Assembly: GCF_030867095.1 (NCBI RefSeq)
Contig: NC_081826.1
Span: forward strand, 253,374,251-253,438,250
Length of the DNA stretch: 64,000 nucleotides
Direction of reading: 5' to 3'
From: Alligator mississippiensis
Taxonomy: Eukaryota; Chordata; Crocodylia; Alligatoridae
In this document: positions 58,101 through 64,000 of the stretch, piece by piece
Position numbering within the stretch: the stretch's first letter is position 1
Layout of the letters: every line of letters starts with the position of its first letter
Made by a program: the position numbers and the translations under genes
The notes under the pieces: model-generated
What the model was told of the DNA's origin: nothing
Seen by the model: the letters and a program-made list of their open reading frames with translations, nothing else
Databases searched by the model: none

Positions 58101-59095
58101 CTGAAGTATTTTTGACCTACTGGGATCTCCATGTGGAAGACAGGTGCCACCTGAGGAGTTAGGCATTCATATCAGCTGTTTATTATTCAAATATCTCTCT
58201 GAAATGCTCCTACTATGAATAGATAACAATTGTTTTATAAGAGCTGGCTTGCTAACTTCGTCATTGCCCCAGGAAGAACAGGCCTGCAGGTACTGAACTG
58301 AAGACAGACTGGCTGAGGCAGTCATAGGGGTCACAGAGGCTCACAGAGATCTGAAACTTCAGGGTCCAGCCTGGTGGGAGAGAACCATGAGATTTCTGCT
58401 TGCAAAAGTTGACACCTAGAGGCCTAGGAGGTCCTTCTTAAAGGGACTGTGTCACAAACAGAAGTATGGCTAACTCAATAACTGTAATAGGGTCATCTTT
58501 TGATTGAAAACTACAAGTTTTGAAGTTATCCACTTCTGTGCCTGAATCTGAGGAGGATTCTGCCCTAAACAAAGATAGAATTCTGTGCCCTGCAATGGTC
58601 ACCCTGCCTTCTCTTCTCCTCAGCAACCCACTTAATTCACAACCCGTACTATTTCTGCCTTCAGAAAGATTGCTCACTTGAATGCAAAGAATGCCTCTCC
58701 ATTGTGAGTTTTAGTAATGAGGGATTCGATAGGTATAGGCCACACTCCTAGAAAGTGCCAATACACTAGCTAGCATATGCTTCTAGAGTCAATCACCTAT
58801 TTAGCTGATGCAGAAGACTGCAGAAGATCAAGGTCTACTGAGTTTACTGACCTATTAGGGTGCTTAAGGCAGACTAGTACCTACAGCCAACAGCACACAA
58901 GAGAGTGATATGGCCAGCATCACATCTTGCTACTTTTAACTCCCCAGCCTGAATGACTGCTGGGTCCGTTAGGGGTATCCTATGATAGTAGTCCACAGTG
59001 AGCCTTAGAGCTATAGTAAAACGCTACAACTGCTCTGCCACTGTACTCCCATAATCCTGGCATGCCAGTAAAAAATCTGTTCTTACTTTGAATGT
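55150..59095. other. Non-coding AT-rich sequence
   Basis: Nearly 4 kb without a supportable gene or bounded element. Antisense frames at 55283-55525 and 58438-58677 lack known domains. A small microsatellite lies at 57371-57410. Confidence 0.5.
57371..57410. repeat. (TACAA)n-like microsatellite
   Basis: Irregular copies of ATACAATACT and ATACAATAC units over about 40 bases. Simple sequence. Confidence 0.8.
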
Positions 59096-59098
59096 ACA

Positions 59099-60537
59099 TG
59101 TAACACCCACACACACTTGGGTTGTGTATGGTAGTGTGTGCTTTTGGTTGCTGTGTATCATGGTTGTTTTTTTTATGGCAGTGTTTTTATGTGGGCAAGA
59201 TGGCCCTTGCTGTTCTAGTCATGTGCTCTGTTCATGGAAAGCTGGGGCCTGTATATGAGCAAAATATGTAAAATCTTCTGGCCTCATTGGCAAGAGGAAG
59301 TAGAAGTTTCTCCAGGCAGACTGAGTGAGAGAGAGGCTGGAGCATGGCACCCCCTAATTGGACAAGGCTTAGGTGATGTCAAGATATAAGAACAACTCAA
59401 CTAAGGTTTTCTCCTTTTCTCCTAGGGTTGCTAAGACCTGTACAGCTGAATGGGGAGCAGGTTTTCTGGCTCCCAATGTGGGGGTCTCCCTCACTCTTCA
59501 CTGGAGAGGTGACTGAAAGCTATGTGAAGGGAAAGCCTCAGGTACAGGAAAGGTCTGTCTCGGAGTTTGAGACCCCTATTTCCTCCCTCTTTCCATTTTT
59601 ATTTTGAGAGGGATAATACCATGGGGGTATTAATCCCTGGGGCAGACTGAGCAGGAATGGGGCCCTGGCGGTTACTGGCCACATGGGCCTGGCCCCCTCT
59701 GTTCTGTAATTGTAGTGTCTCAGCGTAGTGGTGTAGCTGAGACTGGATATGCAGGCTGCAGCCACAGGCCTGAGCCCTTTTTGCTGTTTTATATCTATTG
59801 TGTTTCAGTCTAGCTGTGTGGATAAACCCCAGCCACATATTTGGCTGGCAGATTTGGGCCAGGGTGAAGCCTGGTATGATTCAAGCCAGGGTGAGATTTG
59901 GCACATCTTGTTGTTGATCCAGGTCTGAGTGCAGTATAGACCTGGCTGGCTTTTGCTGTCCAGTTCAGACCCAGCCAAGATAGGCCTGACTTTTCCTTCA
60001 AATTCTTTTGTAGTTTTTACCCAGCAGAGCTCGGACTGGGACTAGGAATTTTGGGGTGCAATATGATGACAAAAGCTGCAGGTAACCCCTCAAAGCCACC
60101 ACATGGAAGTTGAGGTCAGCACTTTACCGCTTCTCCAGGAGCAATGGAGCCCACGCTTTCGAGCAGCTCCCTGTGTCAGTGAACCCATGGAGCAGCTCAT
60201 ACAACTCTCCAGTGCGGGCCCCCTCTCCAGCCCATTGCTGAAGGGCAAGTATGGGGGTGCAGACCCCCAGAACTACCCATTGGGAGCCCCAAGTCCCAGA
60301 CTGACTGGGCATGGGTGAAGCCTCCCCAAGAGAGTGCCACCTATAGTCTTTGCCTTGCAATAAATTTAGGCGTTTGTGTTCACACTGCTTGCGAAGAGGG
60401 GTTTTTGTTTATACTGCAAATTTAGTGTTCCCAGATTTCTGGGTGGGGGCTTGAGCCACTGGTATAATTTATGGGGTACCCTGAAATGGGAACCTGGCTC
60501 TTTTTGCTGATGACCAGTATCTGACAGAAGGGTTACA
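59099..60537 (+). mobile_element. Probable solo LTR, about 1.44 kb
   Basis: Begins TGTAACACCC and ends AAGGGTTACA, so the ends are TG...CA and inverted. A TATA-like GATATAAG (59383-59390) with an upstream inverted CCAAT (CTAATTGG at 59354) and a polyadenylation signal AATAAA at 60359-60364 fit the + orientation. The flanks share ACATG (59096-59100 and 60535-60539), which overlaps the termini, so the duplication is ambiguous. No retroelement genes are inside. Not as firm as the other four. Confidence 0.5.
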
Positions 60538-60597
60538 TGCGTATCTTGGTTTCTCTATATTGAACTGTTTATGGAAATCTTCCTTTCCACTTCCATT

Positions 60598-60819
60598 TTA
60601 TATGCACTCAAAAACTGCTTCCCTTCCAAGCTGTTTATCTGGGGCTCCCTCTGGTCCTGCAGAATTGTTCAGATAAAAGATATGGATTCCCACACCATAA
60701 ACAAGCAGAGAAAATATTCTTAGCGTCCTGGAAATTTCCTGCTCTCCCTCAACATACGTCGACCCAAATGAGAAGGTCATGACTGCCAGCAAGAGGTTGC
60801 CCAAGATGGTAAGTGTCAA
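60598..60819 (-). CDS. Candidate host exon, unidentified (weak)
   Basis: An antisense open frame of 73 codons has natural-looking composition, with LGNLLLAVMTFSFG at the start and SRTLRIFSLLVYGVGIHIFY in the middle (a possible membrane segment), ending ...AVFECI and a stop. There is no ATG at its start. An acceptor-like CTCTTGCTGGCAG at about 60779-60791 (minus strand) could open a terminal exon in this frame. On the + strand, AAGATGGTAAGT at 60807 looks like a splice donor, but all + frames before it are closed. I do not recognise the protein. A chance frame or pseudogene is at least as likely. Confidence 0.15.
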   Translation of the reverse strand: MTLTILGNLLLAVMTFSFGSTYVEGEQEISRTLRIFSLLVYGVGIHIFYLNNSAGPEGAPDKQLGREAVFECI

Positions 60820-60839
60820 TATTCTTGAAACTCAGTTAT

Positions 60840-62445
60840 GACCCCCCATAATAAAAAGTTGCTATTTACACTGAAAAAAAAGCATTAACAAAAATGTTGG
60901 CATTCTTGATCTTCATTTGTAAAACACAACAGCATATTACTTAGGTGGTTGTTTCTGCTAATCTGAGCTGTGCAAATAAACCATTATGAATTTTAAAATG
61001 TTTCTTTCTTTGAAAGGATCACAAACTTCAAGAATGTATTCAGTATTTGAAATAACTAGCAAAATGATTTCTGCAGACATTTCTTAGCTTAGAGATTGTA
61101 TGCAAACAACTAGTGATGAAAATTCAGTATTCAAAATATGTTTGCTGGGTAACAGAGTTTCTCTGCTCTAATCAGGTAAGTGGAAATCTATTTTAAGAGC
61201 TGGTGTGAAGTAGCATTCTTTCTTTGTAGTCTTCAAAATTTGCTTAAATTTTGTTATTTCATCAAATATATCTGACAGTAAATGTATTAATTAATTGGTC
61301 TGAAAAGTCACTGAAAACAGACCAAAAAAATACATGAATGCAACTGAATTAACTTTTAAAAATCTCTTCCTAGATAATTTTCACAGCTGTGCTTCAAACT
61401 GTACATTTTCAATTAAAAGCAGAAAAAATAAGACTAGCAATTATAAAAAATCCTAAGTTAAACCTCCCCTTCTGTATACACATATGCAGACTTGATTGCA
61501 ACATAATATTTGCCACAATGCTATATGTCTGATAACTTAAATAAGGAAAAAACAATAATTTTCTATATATGTTTCTGGGAAAACAATGAAGATTTCCAGT
61601 ATTGCCTCTATCTGGTTGATAATCAGGTTATAGGAGACTTTAAGTTACAAGTTGACAAGTCACTTTTTGGGATGTATACAAGTACATATTTTTATACAAC
61701 TTAAAAGGACATTTGAAGGATATTATATACTTATAGAACAAAAAAAAATCATTCTGCACATTAAATCTGTCAGTAGCTACTGCACAAGAAATAAGAAAGG
61801 AATGCTATCTGTGGAAAGAAGAATCCTGGTTTTCGTGGATCACAACCAACCCTATTTTATTATTCTGGGGATTCTCTATTGGAAAGTTGACATTTAGTCT
61901 CTGAATTTGTAATGGTAGGAGCTGCCTAGTGCCAATTTTGTCTTGTGAGAGGAAATAGGTTATAGTTAAAACAGTGGAATATTTTATGCATGGGAAAGGT
62001 TTTTAAAAAGTTCAAATATCAGTGATCCTGCATAGCTGGAAGGAATAAATTAATGGAATGTCTTCCAATGTGTTCTTCAGTATTTAATTGCATGGAGGAC
62101 AACAATGCTGGAAAAATTAGGGACTTTGGGGGGAAAAAAATTACACTCAGATAACTACAGAAAGAATATCCATTCAAAGGGCTAAAAATGCATTCCCAGA
62201 AACAATTAAATCAGTACAAAAAGAATTAGCATCAATCCAAAACAACTGAGGGGGTTGTTTGTTTTTTAGACATTACTATTTTAGATCCAGATCCTAAATT
62301 TGCTAATGCATATACAGAGCATTTGAATCTCTGTTTCAGAGGTCATAGTTAAGTGCAAATTATTACTTAACACTTAGGCTCAGATTTTCAAACTGCAGTC
62401 AAATTCTTGGGGGCCTCAATTTTGGGGTATTCAAAGTAACACACT
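60840..62445. other. Non-coding AT-rich sequence
   Basis: No gene or bounded repeat. Frames at 61510-61704 and 61652-61897 are AT-rich and without motifs. Confidence 0.5.
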
Positions 62446-62448
62446 GGG

Positions 62449-62592
62449 TGCATCCAGACAAGCATGTATATAAAAAAAACCCCGGTGTCAAAAAAACCCA
62501 GGCAAATGTGTGTATGTGCAGTGTGTGTGGTTTGTGACACTGCACATGGATCTGTATACAGATCTCAGTGTGTTCAGCTTGACTCATGCTTA
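62449..62592. mobile_element. MITE fragment with GGGTGCATCCAGACAAGC end
   Basis: GGGTGCATCCAGACAAGC at 62449 closely matches the left end of the 2.4 kb element at 26946 (GGATGCATCCAGACAAGC). GTGTGTGGTTTGTGACACTG and CAGATCTCAGTG follow. The matching right end is not seen before the CR1 at 62593, which may have cut it off. Confidence 0.5.
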
Positions 62593-62820
62593 GAATCATA
62601 GAAAATTAGGGTTGGAAGCGCCCTCAGAGGTCCAACCCCCTGCCTAAAGCAGGACCATCCCCAGTTAGATCATCTCAGCTAGGGCCTTGTTGAGCTGGGC
62701 CTTAAAAATCTCAAAAGATGGAGATTCAACCACTTCTCTAGGTAACCTGTTCCAGTGCTTCACCACCCTCTTGGTGAAAGAATTTTTCCTAATATCATTT
62801 CTCTTTGTCTAGCCTCTGGT
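62593..62820 (-). mobile_element. CR1 LINE 3' end (antisense)
   Basis: AGAATCATAGAAAATTAGGG, GTTGGAAGCGCCCTCAGAGG and CAACCCCCTGCCTAAAGCAG are the reversed CR1 3' end, followed by CTTCTCTAGGTAACCTGTTC and TTGGTGAAAGAATTTTTCC. About 225 bp, 5' truncated. Confidence 0.9.
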
Positions 62821-63128
62821 TTTGCTCTTCTACTGTTTTCCTTCAAATTAAACCATCATATACAGTAATCTTAGTACTATCTATACCATGAAGAACCTGT
62901 TTTCAGTGAAACATTTCAGGTGCTAAACAAACTCACATGGCAGGCTGAGGAAATTCTCTCTCTCAAAGGGGTGCTGAATGTGCACAAACATGTGCTCTGT
63001 GTTTCTAAAGGCACATGACAGAATTCATCAAGCCTACAAAAATATTTAGTGTTTCTCAATATACATCAGCATTCTTCCCTGTAGGTAGTAGAAAAAGTTA
63101 CATATATATCTATTTATTTTTGGATCCT

Positions 63129-63320
63129 TAGAATCATAGGGTTGGAAAGGACTGAACAAATATAGGATGCCCTGTTCTTCAATCATCCCTGTCAAATGAT
63201 TGTCTAGTCTCTTCATCAAAACCTCCAATGAAGGCAATTCCACAACTTCTCTGGGCACCTTTTTTCATTTTCCCACTGTTACGAGAGTAACACAAATTTT
63301 TTTTCACCCTCTTAGGATTT
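63129..63320 (-). mobile_element. CR1-type LINE 3' end, second subfamily (antisense)
   Basis: TTAGAATCATAGGGTTGGAA at the reversed 3' end, then ATTGTCTAGTCTCTTCATCA and CAATTCCACAACTTCTCTGG. The minus-strand frame gives MPREVVELPSLEVLMKRLDN, the CR1 C-terminal motif (usually 'LPREVV..PSL..FKRRLD'). It is more diverged than its neighbour at 62593, so it belongs to a different subfamily or is older. Confidence 0.8.
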
Positions 63321-63324
63321 ACTT

Positions 63325-64000
63325 ACAGGAGTAAAGTGTCCAGTCTTTTTCTTTTTTTCTTTTTTGTTTTTTACTTTAATGGCTAGTAAAAAAACCCACT
63401 ACGTCAGTTCCTCTACTCATCCCATGATTGCCAGAACACTGAACCTATCCAGCTCCTGCACTATTTATTCATCTTGGGATCAGTTTGGATCGCAGCAGAG
63501 CTTAGAGAGCAATAAGGTTCCTAGGCAAACAATCCAAAGTACTTCAATTTACTTCCTTGGCTCCCAGCACCATCAGTAAAACAGGCACCAGGAGAGGCTT
63601 GCAGGATGAGGTGTTTGGCAGGCTCAGGGGTGCAGGTTGCCTGCGGTGCAGGCAGTGGAAGGGCATTGTCCATCTGGGGCTAGGGCAAGGAGCCAGGGAG
63701 TTAAAAATAGCTTGGTGCCAGGGGAATGGGTAGGAAAACTGCAGCCCTGGGGCTGGGACTAGACATACGAAGGCCTGAGGAAAAACCAGAAAAATTTGGG
63801 GGGAAAAAAAAGCATTTCCCCCCATTTTTTCCAAGAACTTTTTTTTGTTTTGTTCCAAAAAATTGGAAAAATTGAAAAATTTTGGAAAAATTAAAAAAAC
63901 CTCTTATGAAATATTTTCTTTTAGAATGATGAGTAAAATGTTTAAGACAAGGTGTTCATATATTGCTACCCTCTACTCCCCCAAAATGTATTCTAATAAC
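63325..64000. other. Non-coding sequence to the window end
   Basis: T-rich at 63340-63375 and A/T homopolymer-rich from 63790 on (AAAATTTGG and GGAAAAATT units). An antisense frame at 63544-63858 has no known domain. No gene is supported. Confidence 0.45.

Noticed and set aside
60800-60815. Splice-donor-like AAGATGGTAAGT on the + strand
   Set aside because: All three + frames before it are closed within a short distance, so it does not end a coding exon. A non-coding exon cannot be excluded.

Overview
This is eukaryotic DNA from a sauropsid vertebrate, most likely a crocodilian; a turtle is the main alternative. The evidence is the repeat content: many CR1 LINE fragments with the typical archosaur/turtle 3' end, degenerate tRNA-derived SINEs of MIR type, many hAT-like and Harbinger-like non-autonomous DNA transposons, solo LTRs, and no L1 or Alu. 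The species call is inference from recalled repeat families, not from a database search.

I find no convincing protein-coding gene, tRNA, rRNA or CRISPR array. Nearly all open frames are short chance frames, or lie inside repeats. The only frames with clear homology are decayed CR1 reverse transcriptase pieces (about 16.7-18.5 kb on + and 46.7-48.3 kb on -). One weak candidate host exon lies at about 60.6-60.8 kb. The window reads as intergenic or intronic DNA.

Layout: 1-8.3 kb is plain AT-rich sequence. 8.3-9.3 kb has MIR-type SINE pieces. 9.6-12.1 kb is a GC-rich block made of a truncated hAT-like element and a 1.5 kb solo LTR carrying its own tandem arrays. 16.4-18.9 kb is a hAT-like element split by a CR1. 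19.9-21.1 kb holds a small MITE and two antisense CR1 pieces. 23.2-24.1 kb has two minisatellites. 26.7-29.3 kb has a foldback and a 2.4 kb TIR element with a CR1 inside. 31.0-31.9 kb is a CpG-rich solo LTR with E2F-like motifs. 34.4-36.6 kb has a long palindrome and a three-level nest (CR1 in MITE in CR1). 43.7 kb has a clean 220-bp Tigger-like MITE. 46.7-49.8 kb has an antisense CR1 and a solo LTR. 51.2-55.1 kb has a TIR element, a solo LTR inside an older repeat, a 1,039-bp hAT with a perfect 8-bp target duplication, and a foldback. 59.1-60.5 kb is a probable LTR. 62.4-63.3 kb ends with more CR1.

No set of genes works together here. What is worth reading is the transposon stratigraphy: several elements can be bounded to the base by their terminal repeats and target-site duplications, and their nesting gives an order of insertion. 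I did not find an undescribed biological system; the most unusual items are the LTR with built-in 60-bp and 145-bp-period arrays, the LTR with repeated E2F-like sites, and the foldback hAT.
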